DNA of 64,000 nt from the NCBI GenBank assembly GCA_014529385.2, contig CM043968.1, positions 25,907,513-25,971,512 on the forward strand, in the 5' to 3' direction. The position numbers and the translations under genes were made by a program. The notes beneath the pieces were generated by a model that was not told where the DNA came from, ran no database searches, and worked only from the letters and a program-made list of their open reading frames with translations. Below are positions 1 through 12,222 of the stretch, in pieces. Source of the DNA: Adiantum capillus-veneris. Lineage: Eukaryota > Streptophyta > Polypodiopsida > Polypodiales > Pteridaceae. Every line of letters begins with the position of its first letter. The stretch's first letter is position 1.

Positions 1-960
1 CTTGTATTGGCCTTCGAGTCGCAACCTGCGCTCTGTGTTCTCCTATATAGCACTAGTGAGGTCTTTGATGTAGACATTGCTTTCACTAATCTGTTGTATG
101 CGATCACCTGCACATGATGAGATTGCCAATATACATTCTTTATGAATGGCACGCATAATACATTTCTTTTGATCTGGTGTCATATTTGCACTGGACAATA
201 AAAAATAGCATATCAAATACAAATTCATGGTTGCGAATGACACTAACACTCTCACACTATCTCATGTAAACTCTTAACCACCACTTGAAGACTTTAAGAA
301 ATGTGCAAGGAAGTATTGATAAAAATTAAAAACAATCTTCACTTAAAATTGCAATCTGTTACACGTGTAAAATGCAGATCAAACAAGTGGTTTATAAGAA
401 CTTAATTCAGATCAAATAATACATGTTAACAGTCTGGCACATTTCAGCATATATTGAATTTTTAACTTATATTTTTCTCTGTGCGCACATACTAATTCAA
501 ACAAAGCACACACCGATTTAAAAACTTCAAAAACATTTAAAACATTGAAAGTATACAAATTGGACTAGCAAATTGTGTTCACACACTTTTTTACATAGAA
601 TTTATGTAAATGTAGCAATCAAAAAAGCGATGATAATAGATGCTCTTTAAAAAGATACAAAAGAATATTTAATATGCAAATTGTGTGCATTTAGATTTTT
701 TACAGAGAATTTATGTAAATGAAGCATTAAAAATAGCGATAATGCTTTAGAGTCCTTTAAAAAGATCATAAAAGAATATTTAACATGCAATATGTGTGCA
801 AATACTTTTTTACATATAATTTATATAAATGGAACATTCAAAATAGCGATGATTGATGAATAAAGTATTCTTTTGAATATGATTAGCTAGTATATAATTT
901 CAAATGGACAGCAAAAAACAACAAAATCAAACAATACATACATTTTGTATATGAAATACT
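1..960. other. AT-rich intergenic DNA
   Basis: No coding frame with recognisable features. The stretch is AT-rich with several loosely similar segments around 590-840, each pairing a 'ttttttaca...aatttatgtaaatg'-like phrase with 'aaaatagcgat' (about 590-625, 695-735, 805-850). This suggests an old, decayed short tandem repeat of roughly 110 bp. Confidence 0.5.
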
Positions 961-967
961 CTTCACA

Positions 968-1330
968 TCCGCGTTACCGACCAAGTATTTCATATACTTA
1001 ATATTTAAAAAATTAATTGCACGTGCATATACAACTTATATGACGTTCGTACGGTCGGGTTAACGACCTGAACACCACATTTATGCAAAAACAGATGCTT
1101 CTAACAAATGACACTCTATTAGCCGCGTTACCGACCGAGTGCCGCAAAAACAATGGCTTGCATACGAACATCATATAGCCGCGTTACTGATCGATGCCCA
1201 TATGTTTTTTGGGAAAGAGGACGGGAAGTTGAAGGATACTAGATTCGCCACGTTACCGATGTTGTACCCAGACAGTAAGCCAATACTTACCACAAGGACA
1301 CCATCTTCCTCGCGTCACCGAGGTGATGCC
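968..1330 (+). repeat. Recurring GC-rich motif CGCGTTACCGACC in AT-rich DNA
   Basis: A motif close to GCGTTACCGACC recurs at about 970, 1123, 1179, 1248 and 1312, with a related inverted or imperfect form at about 1051-1067 (CGGTCGGGTTAACGACC). Spacing is roughly 56-87 bp, most often 67-68. Several copies are followed by GTGCC or ATGCC. The intervening DNA is not clearly repeated. It could be a decayed minisatellite or a cluster of protein-binding sites. Its function is unknown. Confidence 0.45.
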
Positions 1331-1577
1331 CCCATGATAAGCACTGTTTGGTAGAACATCTTACACACACACTCCCATTGTGTGGTAAGGTACCTTATTA
1401 CTGCCATGCAATACGAGAAAAGGAACGCTACCACACATCGCATACACACACATACAACACATACCCGGATCGTGTGATCAGGTACTTTGTTGTTGTCGCG
1501 CATTGCGACGCAGAGCACGCTCCCACACGACCCCCTCTCTCCCTCTCTCCTCTCTCCTCTCGACGTACCTGCAAAGG

Positions 1578-1608
1578 TGGTCGACTCTCTCTCTCTCTCT
1601 CTCTCTCT
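1578..1608. repeat. (CT)n microsatellite
   Basis: Uninterrupted CT dinucleotides after a degenerate ctctct stretch that starts near 1533. The DNA immediately downstream (about 1635-1780) has several GGGCCC/GCCCGG words able to pair with each other. Confidence 0.9.
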
Positions 1609-2158
1609 CAGAAGATGAAAGCAAGAAATAACACCCAGCTGGCCCAATCGGGCCCGCATATATATAGTTCTACGAGCCCACCGGGCTTTTCAGTATTCTT
1701 GGTGTTCCCGCAAGGAAAATGAAAAATCCCGGCGGGCCCACCGAGAAAATTGAAAAGCCCGACGAGAATTTAGTGGGTTTGCAGATCGCCCTTAACCAGC
1801 TCATCCTTAACCGGATTTTGTGTGATTATGTTTAGTCATGTAAATTGTCAATAAGATCTTGTGATCACACAAAATTTGATGCAATTACGTAAATATTAAA
1901 TCCTTGCACCAAACACTTTCCTCCATGCATCGAACTTTTTACGCGCTCGTTTATTGTTATGCTTTGTAGCACCACTATCACGAACACTCCTCAAGTTTGA
2001 TGTTACCAACAAGAAATCCTGGGACAATATTGTTGCCAACTTGCACATCCACCATGGACATACCACCAGGATACACCAAATCACCAAATAATACAGACAG
2101 TAATAATCAAAATTCTGATGATACATTACAAAATACATTGATTTTAACTAACATGGCC

Positions 2159-2325
2159 AAAATAGCAAAATAACGTATGACTTGTTCAAAGTTCCCAGCA
2201 TTGCAACATCTACTTGTCTAAGGCTACATGGAAAAAATAGCAAAATGACTTATGACTTTGTTCATAGTTCCCAGCATTACAACATCTTGTCTAAGCATTA
2301 CAACATCTTGTCTAAAGCTACATAG
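2159..2325 (+). repeat. Imperfect tandem duplication, about 75-90 bp
   Basis: The segment from about 2159 (caaaatagcaaaataacgta) to 2227 recurs from about 2231 to 2325 with point changes. The second copy contains a further short internal duplication of 'cattacaacatcttgtcta'. No coding potential is visible. Confidence 0.75.
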
Positions 2326-4185
2326 TTTTCAACATACAAATGGCATATTTCCTTCCCTACATACATATTAACACACACAATTTGACATGTTGCACATTGA
2401 AAACATTGACACATGAGAAATAAGAGCACCGATACCCAATACTCTAGCTCACTCAGCCAAAAGCTCATACAATAAGCTCTCATCAAAAGGGATATTATCT
2501 CCTATTTTGTAGGGGAAAAAGAACACTTGTCTTCACATGACCATGCCTAAATTGCCCTCTCCAATAGTAGTAGTTGAACCACTTGAAGTATTCATACCAA
2601 ATTCACTGAGGCTTGAATCACTGATACTAGATTTAGTTGAATTATAACCTGAACCATTAATTCTACAATCAACTAAAGCAATAGCACCTAAACTAATTAA
2701 ACCATTCAAAACCAAGCCATTAACACCAACTTTCCCATTGCCACTTGAACCAACTACATCAAACATTACCATATGCTAATTGAACCAACACTATCACCCA
2801 AACCAGAATCACCATCAATTGGTGCATTACCACCAAAACCATCAAGACCACCATCAACTATATATTACTAGTAGAGCCGACGTAAAGTGAAGAAACTTCT
2901 CTACCAACACCAATATCAACAACGCACTTATTTGCTTCTTCCCATGATCATGAACATCAAAACCACCTAAAAAGAAAAACAATCAGAGTATCAACACTAG
3001 CAGCAATCAACATCTTATGACAAGACACCAAAGCCACCACCTTCAATATTGTAACAAAAATTTGAAAACTTTTGCTCCAAAACCTACGGATAGGTATTTA
3101 GCTTTGTAGACCCATCAAAAGGTTCACACATAATATCTTGCACAATAGCCATCTGCACTTTACTTAACAAATCATACATCTCATATGAGGCAAGATGCTC
3201 ATGGCATGTCCTCATGATTCCTACCTCACAGGGCACCTACCCAAGACTTATTTAAGTCACATAGGTGCTTCACAAGTTTTTATTACTGAAAATTTCGCCA
3301 ACTCCTATCCTTATCCCAATTGACCTCGCAAATTATGCACTACCTTCAACGAAACTTTGTTGTGACAATACTTGCAACAAATTTATAACGTGAAAAATCC
3401 ATTTAAACAAATAAAAAATCCACATTACATACAAGCAAGCAATAAACTTATTACGAGCGTCGCATGAGGAGAGTTAACTAGCTGCAAAAAAAGAAACAAC
3501 ATATTCTTATCACCCTCAATAATGTGGTATGTGATGATCACGTGCAAGCAACATCAACATCACACATAGTCTCATAGCAGGTCAAAAGTGGTTTGGTTGA
3601 AGATGCATCTACTTTATAATTTTTTCTTGAATGCTCACAAAACCTAGAAGCACAACACACACCTACCACCATGCAGGAGACAAAGGCTAAGCTATGAGCT
3701 CATTCCATGCCCTCCCTCTAAAGCACTAGACACTAGAGCCTCAAAAAGAGCATCCCCACCCCACGAAACACCTTCCAAAACATTCCAGACTCACCTTTCG
3801 AAAAGGCTTCCAACACATTGAGAATCGTGGATTCCTACCTCTCAAAACATTACGTGTCACAACTTTAAAATCCATCCCATCCCATCCATTAAGTCAACCT
3901 TCGTCAAGCCCTCCATGGCACCACCATAGAATCCCCAAACACAAAGCACAACCAAAAGGCAGGAAGCACAAAGCACAAATCAAATATTCCCTAAGCAAGA
4001 CTACCACAACACAAACCCTAACCACAAAACCTAAGGACATATTCCCTAGGCAAAAAAACTAAGTAGAAATCCTAAACATAATTCTCAAGAAGGAAACCCT
4101 AAGGATGAAAATCCTAAGCAAAACATTGCACTTTGTAGGGCCTTCACAACCACTCCATTAATGATCATTTGGCTAACTCAATGCG
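2326..4185. other. Intergenic DNA, no recognisable gene
   Basis: The minus strand holds short open stretches rich in Gly, Ser and Asn (about 2533-2870, in two frames), and an open stretch lies near 3100-3250. Neither shows a motif I recognise. About 3890-4110 is CA-rich with degenerate 'ccctaa'-like words that do not form a telomeric array. I see no promoter, RNA gene or repeat boundary. Confidence 0.4.
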
Positions 4186-4189
4186 TTTA

Positions 4190-5625
4190 CTATCCAAAAT
4201 ATCGTGTATAACATGATATCTGACCTCGATGTGTTTCCATTTGGAATGAAACATGAGGTTCTTTGCTAACACAATCGCACTCTGGATGTCACAATGTAAC
4301 ATTGGAGTGGTGTATACCAAGGTCTTCCACTAGATGAGATATCCACACAGCTTCCTTGTTGGTAGTGGAAACTACAACATATGGTGGAAGACAAAGTGCA
4401 ATTTTGGAGACACAATCTCGAAGAGACTATCGCTTCCACAAACAAGAAAACATAGCCAAATGTGGATCTCCTAGTGTTCACACAACTTGCATAATCAGAT
4501 CAGTGTATCCAACTATGAATGCATCACTATTTCCAAAGCATAAGCACTTGCTGGTTGAACCCTTGATGTATCTCAAGATATGCTTCACTGCTTCCCAATG
4601 CTTTCTGCCCAAGTTTTCCATATACATGCTGACCACTCCCACTGCCGATGCAATGTTTGGTTGTGTACTAACCATGGAAAACATGAGACTGCCAATTGCC
4701 AAAGAATATGGAATTTTTTTCATCTCTACCTTTCCAGCATTCAATTTGGGGCAATCATTCTTACTAAGTTTTACATATGCAGCCAACTGGGGTACTCAAT
4801 TCTTTTCCCCCTTGCATGTCAAAACTTTGCAAGAGCTTACGATCTCTCTTGATACATACCACAAAAAGTGATGTGCATCGCCCAAATCTTTCATGGATCC
4901 TCAAACTTGACTTTGCAATATTCAATCTCTTTTACTAGTTGTGTATGCATCGTAAGACTCGTTGAATATCACATGTGAGCTACGTATGACTTTCTTAGAT
5001 TTTGAGTGCCAGAGAAAATATCCCATCTCTCCATCCACAATGAAGATGCACATATGATTTGGGATCCAGCTTCTGCCTAAGCTCTTTTGACACATGTGAG
5101 AATGCATCACACCCAAATACACGTAATCTATCATTTTTAGGCTATTTGCCCGTCCACATCTCCTGTAGAATCTTATACTTCAATGGTGTACTAGCCCACC
5201 AACGATTATCAAGTAAACAACTGTCATAATAGCATCGCCCCAAAATTCATGAGGTAAAGTGGTCATAGATAACATAGAAGTGACCCGTTCCTAATAGTCC
5301 TATTCATCATTTTTGCCACAGTGTTCTGAATGAGTGTGTAAGGCGTGGTGAATTGTCTTCTACTGCCTTGTTTACTATAGAAGTACTTGAACTCAAAGGA
5401 TATATAATCACCTCCATTTTCAGTTTGCAAAGCTTTAAGCTTTCTACCTGATTGGTTTTCTACCATTACTAAGAACTTCTAAAAGACATTAAAGACTTCG
5501 CTCTTCTGGTTCAAACGATAAATCCACACCTTCCTAGTGGAGTCGTCTATGCATGGCTTCATCTCCACACCTCCATCAAGCTCCTTCCTCAAAAAAGAAT
5601 CATGCTTTGCCATGCGAAGGTTCTC
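4190..5625 (-). pseudogene. Ty1/copia pol remnant: integrase, RT end, RNase H start
   Basis: Read on the minus strand, the order is: integrase start near 5625-5480 (a DDSTRKVWIY-type segment); integrase core 5466-5263 with ENGGDYIS and a decayed PYTLIQNTVAKMMNRTI, corresponding to the copia DNGGEY and PYTPQQNGVAERMNRTI signatures; integrase C-terminal part 5134-4922 (DGEMGYFLWHSKSKKVIRSSHVIFNE). The RT core is then missing, and 4786-4478 resumes at the RT end (PYSLAIGSLMFSMVSTQPNIA, HWEAVKHILRYIKGS), followed by RRSTFGYVF of the RNase H start at 4481-4266. These are hallmark copia segments in the correct order. Several frame changes, stops and an internal deletion make it a dead copy. A (GA)n array at 5634-5702 interrupts its 5' side. 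Confidence 0.9.
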
Positions 5626-5631
5626 GAACCC

Positions 5632-5633
<2 letters not shown>

Positions 5634-5702
<69 letters not shown>
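5634..5702. repeat. (GA)n microsatellite
   Basis: About 34 uninterrupted GA units, lying inside the antisense copia remnant between its integrase part and the presumed primer-binding site at 5752-5763. It produces Arg-Glu or Ser-Leu open frames that are not genes. Confidence 0.97.
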
Positions 5703-5704
<2 letters not shown>

Positions 5705-5751
5705 ATGCATCCCTCCTCCATAGCTCCCTGTTTTCCCCTCCTCTCCACCTT

Positions 5752-5763
5752 GCTTTGATACAA
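5752..5763 (-). other. Possible degenerate copia primer-binding site
   Basis: The minus strand reads TCTCACA then TTGTATCAAAGC, two substitutions from the initiator-tRNA-Met-complementary TGGTATCAGAGC seen intact in the copia element at 59.5 kb. The preceding CA fits the end of an LTR. If so, the 5' LTR of the antisense remnant lies to the right of 5763. I could not find its far end. Confidence 0.45.
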
Positions 5764-5899
5764 TGTGAGACCGTGGGGGACTGGGCCATGCAACTCTCCA
5801 CCCAACCATACCCTATATAGACCCTTTCTGCTAAATATAGAGATCCCCTTGACCACATGTCCGTCTGGTCCTACCCTTGGCATGAGAGTACCTTAGAAA

Positions 5900-7700
5900 T
5901 TGAAAAATGTATCTTGAAGAATGTTTTATTCACTACCAATTTTCACCAAGATTATATCAACAAACATATAACATATACTGAAACATGGAACTAACTTTTG
6001 AAATAAGAAATGTATTTTTTGAGACAATTGTGTTTCCACACTTTTTTTTACTTCAAAAAACTTAGAAACACTTCAAAAGTTCCAAAAGGAGTAATGCCCT
6101 TTTGATGGATAGAAAAGTTAAACAAGGAGTAGGTTCTTTGACAACATAAAACTTAACCAAAGCTAACGAAATGTGTTGTTTTGTTTATATAGATGTAGGT
6201 GAGGTTATATCTTTGCTTAAATATAATTAGTTTATTTGCATTCCTACTTTGAAGATGAATCGAAGACCTATTTCATCCTTTTTTTTTTTTGTCGTGATGT
6301 ATAGGATAATTGGAATGATTCCTCATTTTGACTATATTGCACAAAAATGATTTGAATACAAAAAAGCTTTTATAAAAATACTTCATGTTCTTAGAGCTAG
6401 TTTTCTTTTGAATAGTTTTTGTTTTTTTTTTGTTTATAGGTATTATCTTTAATACAACAACACATACATCTCTTACATAAGCTCACTTACTCACACAAAA
6501 AAGCTTGGATTAAGTATCCAAATAAAATTAAGATCTCTACAATAGAGCGTAAAGGAGAAACTGTTAGGGATTTGGAAGACCTTCGCTATCATGCAAAGCA
6601 ACACAACGTACTCTTGACATTTTTGGGCAAAGCAACAACACATCTTTGACAACATTTTGGAGACCCATCACCCTCCATGATCTAGCACCTTAGCTCAATC
6701 ATCAAATACATTTCCATCGTTGCATTAATATCAAATTTGCTACTTGTAATTTGCCTCACAAATTTCAAAATTTTGAATTTTTATAACCAACATTCAACCA
6801 TCTACGCCTTGGTGGCTACCCACAACCCACATGATACCAAATTAGCTCCAAAGGTGCTTCATTAAGGAGGTCCATAGTACTGCTCTAGCATCCATACAAT
6901 CGTGTAGAGTCTTGCATTGATGTATTGCATTTGTGTACATTCCGTTTACCCTATCTAAAGCAGACCACCATATGGATAATGATGTGGGGGGTTGAAATGG
7001 TTGGTTGAGACCCCATCAATGTGTCTTCTCTTGAGTCTCTCATTTACACACACACACATGTATGTATGTATGTATGTAATATAAATGTATGCACCTCATC
7101 TGTTTGAATCCCTCTACAATATCCAAAAAAGAACCATCAAGAAAGCAAAGTTAACACAGGATCATAATTTGTGCGATTTCTTGATTCTATCATGCAAAGT
7201 AGCAACCTGCTCTATAGAAGCACTTCTATGACTCAAGTGCACATGCAATCCCTCTCTCATGCACTCATTCTTACTCTTGCTCTCTTGGATTCTTTGCATG
7301 GAAAGATTCTTGCGCTCGCGTGTTTTTGCTTGTAATACACCCATAATGCATTCTTGGTCTAATGGTTTCTACTCTTCAAATCAATTATACTAAAGCAAGT
7401 TCAACCCTGTAATCAATTGAATATATCATTCCTCCTAGATATTGGAAACTTATTCTTGGTGTTAGTACATACGTGCAAGGTATCACTAAAAGGCCCTCTC
7501 TTTATGAAGAGTCTCGCATGGAAGATGTAGGTATGTGTGGATGAGATGTCATGTCATATGCTCCACTGATGGTGATTCATTATGATAGCTCTCATATGTC
7601 TAGGATGTGAGTGTTTGAGTCTCTCCTTGAATGGACATGGTCGTCTCGCTCGAGTGAAGTGTGCTATCACAAGAAGTTTTGGACAAATTCCCACATTGTG
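5900..7700. other. AT-rich intergenic DNA, no gene seen
   Basis: Contains poly-T runs (about 6280-6290, 6420-6433), a short (CA)n/(TGTA)n patch at about 7047-7078 and scattered short frames without recognisable domains. No LTR boundary or RNA gene was seen. Confidence 0.5.
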
Positions 7701-7710
7701 ACTTAGAGTC

Positions 7711-7865
7711 AACATCATGAGCTTCGGTGAGGGAGGCACTGCACACCTAGCTAGGTACGATTGGGGACAGGGGACTGCCGGCCCGGTGGGAGGGCCGGCG
7801 GTCCCTTGCCCCCAATCGTACCTAGCTAGGTATGCGGTGCCTCCTAAATAGAAGCTCATGATGTT
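7711..7865. repeat. 155-bp near-perfect foldback (MITE or hairpin locus)
   Basis: The left arm starts AACATCATGAGCTTC and the right arm ends GAAGCTCATGATGTT, an exact reverse complement. Inside, GGAGGCAC pairs with GTGCCTCC, ACCTAGCTAGGTACGATTGGGG pairs with its complement, and GGGACTGCCGGCCC pairs nearly perfectly with GGGCCGGCGGTCCC across a loop of about 8 nt (GGTGGGAG). A few small internal bulges exist (GGTGAGG against TAAATA). I saw no clear target-site duplication, so transposon ancestry is inferred only from the shape. A transcript through it would fold into a long hairpin. Confidence 0.85.
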
Positions 7866-9290
7866 ATGCATTGTATGAAAAACATTGAAAAAGATTCTGT
7901 TTTCCTACATGAGAAATTTTCTAAATCTTCTTGTGTATCGCTCTATTCAAGGTAACACCTCTAAAAGATCAAGGCCTCCGGCCTCCAATGACACGTGGCT
8001 TTGTTCAAGTCAGTGGTTGGGAAAGTATGTTTTCCAAAATGGAGGGACTTTCTACTTGTAAAGAAACTAATAAGATATACAAGTAGAATTTTGCAAATTG
8101 GTAGCTATAAATGTTTTACTGATTTTTCTCTCTTACCTTGGTTTGCAATTAGCTAGAGGCCCAAGTATAGGCAAAAATTTCTTGAACACTAGGCGGAGTT
8201 GATGAAATAGGAGTAGTTTCAACAACACTACCCATACTTGGGAGTGTCATGGATAAAAAAAGAACTCGATAGCCATAGTCGACCTAGATGGATGGCACTA
8301 GTCATGGCCGGAGACGATAGGATGAGTGCTGGGCATCTCAAGATGCTCCAAGAGAAAGAACGCCAAACATGTCTTGTCCTCAAAATGAATCACTCTTTGT
8401 AAATGCTCAAGATAAGTGAGGTCTTCTAAATCTCTTAACACTTACTCCTCAATGTCCTTCTACTTAGAACTCAAATTCATGAGGTTGAAATTAGTAAGCT
8501 TCTCACTTGAAAGTAAGCCATAGTCTATCAGATAGCTAAGTGCAATTAATGCATTTTCATATGTACCTTGCTTCATGCCACAAGTTCAATCTTACCATGC
8601 AAAACATAAGACCATACACAAAATATGCAAGCATTGTAGCTTGCTGTCTAATTAAACCTCAATCAAAGTATGGTAAACCTCAAAAGTAAGACCAAGAAAA
8701 TGCACCTATATGTACCTATCATGTGGGTTTAGTAGAAGGAATTAATTGTCCGATGTCTCTTAATTACAAAGGGAAATTAACTGTCCGACATCTCTTAATT
8801 ATAAAGGGGGATCGTGTAAGAAACATCAAATTAGGGAATCAAAAATAAAAAACTTGAATACGAAAAGAGAGTGTTTTAAAATCCCCTTTAACACATGTAG
8901 TATGGTAGTTTTACATCGAGGGAACACCGGCCCGAGATTCATAATTCCAATGAGAACAAACTTTCCGAGTGTGTAATGGTAGTTTTCCCTTCACTTCATA
9001 GCATATGTATTCAACTTGAGCAAATGATGAATGGATGTCAAAGATTGATGCACAAAATAAGGCATTTATTCCAAACAGCTAATTACCCAAACATCATTTT
9101 CATAACCAGTGTATGGTTTTCATTGCAACATTAAAATATAAAAATTCATGCAAATTTTTCTATACTTCACCACTATGTTGCTAACATTTAGGGTGAGATT
9201 CTTCCTAATTTTCTTGTCTCTCTCTACAAGCAACATGTTCTGAACTACTATATTATGAGGCTGAAATTTTCGGAATACTGAGCATCGCAA
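7866..9290. other. Intergenic DNA with a small tandem duplication
   Basis: No gene recognised. At about 8740-8810 a 35-bp unit (aattaattgtccgatgtctc and following bases) is present twice in tandem with a few substitutions. Confidence 0.55.
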
Positions 9291-9360
9291 CCAAAAATGG
9301 CTAAGACGGATGTGTGGGTGCGTAAAGACCCATGTTCGATACCCGGCGAGATTAAATTTC
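9291..9360 (+). other. tRNA-like pol III promoter (possible SINE head)
   Basis: TGGCTAAGACGG at 9298-9309 matches the A-box consensus TRGCNNAGYNGG except for one base. TGTTCGATACC at 9333-9343 is close to the B-box GGTTCGANNCC. The spacing of about 35 nt is shorter than in a true tRNA and typical of tRNA-derived SINEs. No cloverleaf could be drawn convincingly. The downstream body and tail are not delimited. Confidence 0.35.
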
Positions 9361-9624
9361 AAAATTTACTTGTACCTTCAAAGAAATTCATAATTAAAAA
9401 CTCAATTAGGTCTCCCCAATCTCAGAAAAGTATGGACATGGTCTTGAGTGAATTAATACTAGTCTCAATATACAGCTAGAAAATATTCTCCCTAAGCCTC
9501 AGAGAAGTTGACATGTTTCTCTTTCCTAATTTCTCAAGGACTCCACCTCCAAAATCATGCTAGCTGAAACTCAAATCCTTCAAATTCAAAGAAGACAGAG
9601 CACTAGCCTGGATCATCATTGTCG

Positions 9625-10042
9625 CTACCATTGCATTGTCGGTGTTGTAGAGATGAGCAGATGACCTTGATCACTGACACAATTAGTCAAGTATTCGGCA
9701 ATGGCGGAGTTACACAGCATGATCTTCTGTTGTAGGTTAAATAGCTTGTGTTGGAGCAAAGAGATGACACCCACACCCGTAAACACGGTCTAGCACGCGT
9801 GCTTCTGCCTCATACACAAGCGAATTGACCGCCTCCTTGCGCACATGCTCAGGCAGCCCAAGAAGGTGCTTGCCTACATTGCTTGCTCCAAAAATCTTGT
9901 GCACAATGGCAAACTTGTGCGGGTCGTCCGGAGGAAAATAAGGCGCAAACACACATCGACCGGCCGAGCATTTGCGTCGACGCAGCTTGCACACAGCACA
10001 AGGCGGCACCATTGCCAGAGGTGATGAACAATAAGCTGCCAT
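9625..10042 (-). pseudogene. LOB-domain (LBD class I) transcription factor, frameshifted
   Basis: LBD proteins are plant-specific DNA-binding regulators of organ boundaries and lateral organs. The minus-strand frame from the ATG at 10042 encodes an N-terminal Cys block (CAVC then six residues, C, SAGR, C), APYFPPDDPHKFAIVHKIFGASNV and AVNSLVYEAEARV. After YGCG the frame is lost. Reading continues in another frame through GVISLLQHKLFNLQQKI, the expected coiled-coil continuation, to a stop at 9625-9627. The length of 418 nt is 2 nt short of a multiple of three, so a GT deletion within the tgtg run at about 9769-9775 explains the shift. Three further oddities: the Cys block is CX2CX6CX4C instead of CX3C, the invariant Pro of DPVYG is Arg (LDRVYG), and the restored protein would have only about 139 residues. 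Probably a pseudogene. An assembly error could explain the shift but not the Pro loss. Confidence 0.85.
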
Positions 10043-10050
10043 GTGCCTTT

Positions 10051-10930
<880 letters not shown>

Positions 10931-11470
10931 GATCTATCCTTGACGTCTTTCTCAATCCTCATACGTCATATTTATGACCACTTGTGACATTGCCTCAAAA
11001 TTAGACTGTAGAACCACCTAAGCACTATATCACAGGGGGTTTCGAACGAAGTCCACGAGGTGGGATCGACAATGATGAACTTGCGCACATTTTTTCATGA
11101 CAACGGGTATCTGTTGGATGGCGTCTAAGTTTACTTTTAAGTTTACTCGCTAGTCTCGCTTACCAATGGGCCAATCCTATACACTTTCTCAAGCTCGCTC
11201 ATGTTTTCTCGCTCGCTCTTACCAATGGGTACACTACAATGCTTTGGTCGACCTATATGCTAAACGTAATTCTCTTTCAAAAGAATAAGAAGTTATTCAT
11301 GAGATTCCTATTTAGAATGTTGCCTCTAAGACTACTTTTAGGCGATGCTCAAAAGGGGCAAGGTTAGGATTTTAGGTGTATTCCTATATACATGCCGCCA
11401 AGGGGGACAAGGCTTCTCGAGCCTTGAAAAAGGCACTCCCATAAAGTGTGGAAGTATAGGACGCACTCAC
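10931..11470. other. Intergenic DNA, no gene seen
   Basis: Several short 'accaatggg' and 'ctcgctcg' phrases recur near 11155-11230. No coding frame with known motifs appears until the DUF4283 segment that begins near 11480. Confidence 0.4.
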
Positions 11471-11477
11471 CGTCGTC

Positions 11478-11808
11478 GTTCCTCCTGCTCTAATTAAGAA
11501 ATAGCTTGTCGAACTTGCTAAATCCATGTTGGTCTTCGGGTTCATGGGCAGGGTGCCTGCCAGAGCTGAGCTTATCAATTGGTTCCACAACCCCTATGTC
11601 TTAAATCAGGGAGGTTTTGTTCTTAATGCTCAATACATGACTAAAGGTTTTTCTATGTGCAATTCAGTGAAGAGACGATGTGGCAAAGGTCTTAGCCAAA
11701 AGCCCGTTATTTCTCAATCGATCATCGATGTGAGTGCTTCCTTGGGATCCATCCTTTGAGCCCCCTGATGCTTTTCAAGACATGCATCCAATGTGGGTAG
11801 AGTTCATA
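11478..11808 (+). pseudogene. DUF4283-type protein, N-terminal half
   Basis: The frame around 11490-11690 gives MLVFGFMGRVPARAELINWF, then GGFVLNAQYMTKGF. A frame change near 11685 leads to a segment with LPWDPSFEPPD (about 11735-11770) and MHPMWVEF (about 11785-11806). This order (G-x-x-P, K-G-F, P-W-x-P-S-F, P-x-W-V) is that of DUF4283, found in LINE-type ORF1 and related plant retroelement proteins. In-frame stops (one near 11505, a TGA near 11735) and the frameshift make it dead. It breaks off at an inserted repeat and resumes at 13468. Confidence 0.7.
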
Positions 11809-12108
11809 TTTCTTAAAATCTAATATCTAACCAACCCAAATGATTTCTCATATTAAACTGATCATTTAATGTGGGAGAATAAACGTGAACAAGGGTTAGA
11901 ATATAGACATGTGCTTATGGATCTAGCTCGACATGCGGCCAAAGTTAATAGGCCCAAATGAGAGATGATATGTCACAGAGCAATGCTAGCTAATGGAGCT
12001 TGAAAGACCTTAGGGTTAGCTTCAGTAAAGACCTCCAAAGGATAGTGTAAAATCCCTTTGACCTTACGCAAGCTAGGGATGTGCTTGAGGTGGGAACCTA
12101 GCCCAATC

Positions 12109-12222
12109 TTGAGGTGCTTGTCGTGCTTACTGACTAAGATGCTTGAGTTGCTTGTCGTGCTTGTTGACTAAGGTGCTTGAGGTGCTTGTCGTGCTTGCTG
12201 ACTAAGGTGCTTGAGGTGATTA
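12109..12222 (+). repeat. 34-bp tandem repeat, about 3.3 copies
   Basis: Units start at 12109, 12143, 12177 and 12211, each beginning TTGAG(G/T)TGCTTGTCGTGCTT and ending in a ctgactaaggtgc-like stretch. The homologous position at 35053 has only one unit, so the array expanded in this copy. Confidence 0.9.

Noticed and set aside
1348-1722. 124-codon frame with CA- and CT-rich sequence
   Set aside because: Low-complexity His/Thr and Ser/Leu composition, overlapped by an equally long opposite frame.
2533-2870. Gly/Ser/Asn-rich protein on the minus strand
   Set aside because: Split over two frames, low complexity, no motif, no second copy for comparison.
3890-4110. Telomere-like CCCTAAA sequence
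   Set aside because: Only scattered degenerate words such as 'aaccctaacc' and 'cctaag', no tandem array.
4356-4871. 171-codon plus-strand frame
   Set aside because: It is the antisense shadow of the copia RT/RNase H remnant on the minus strand.
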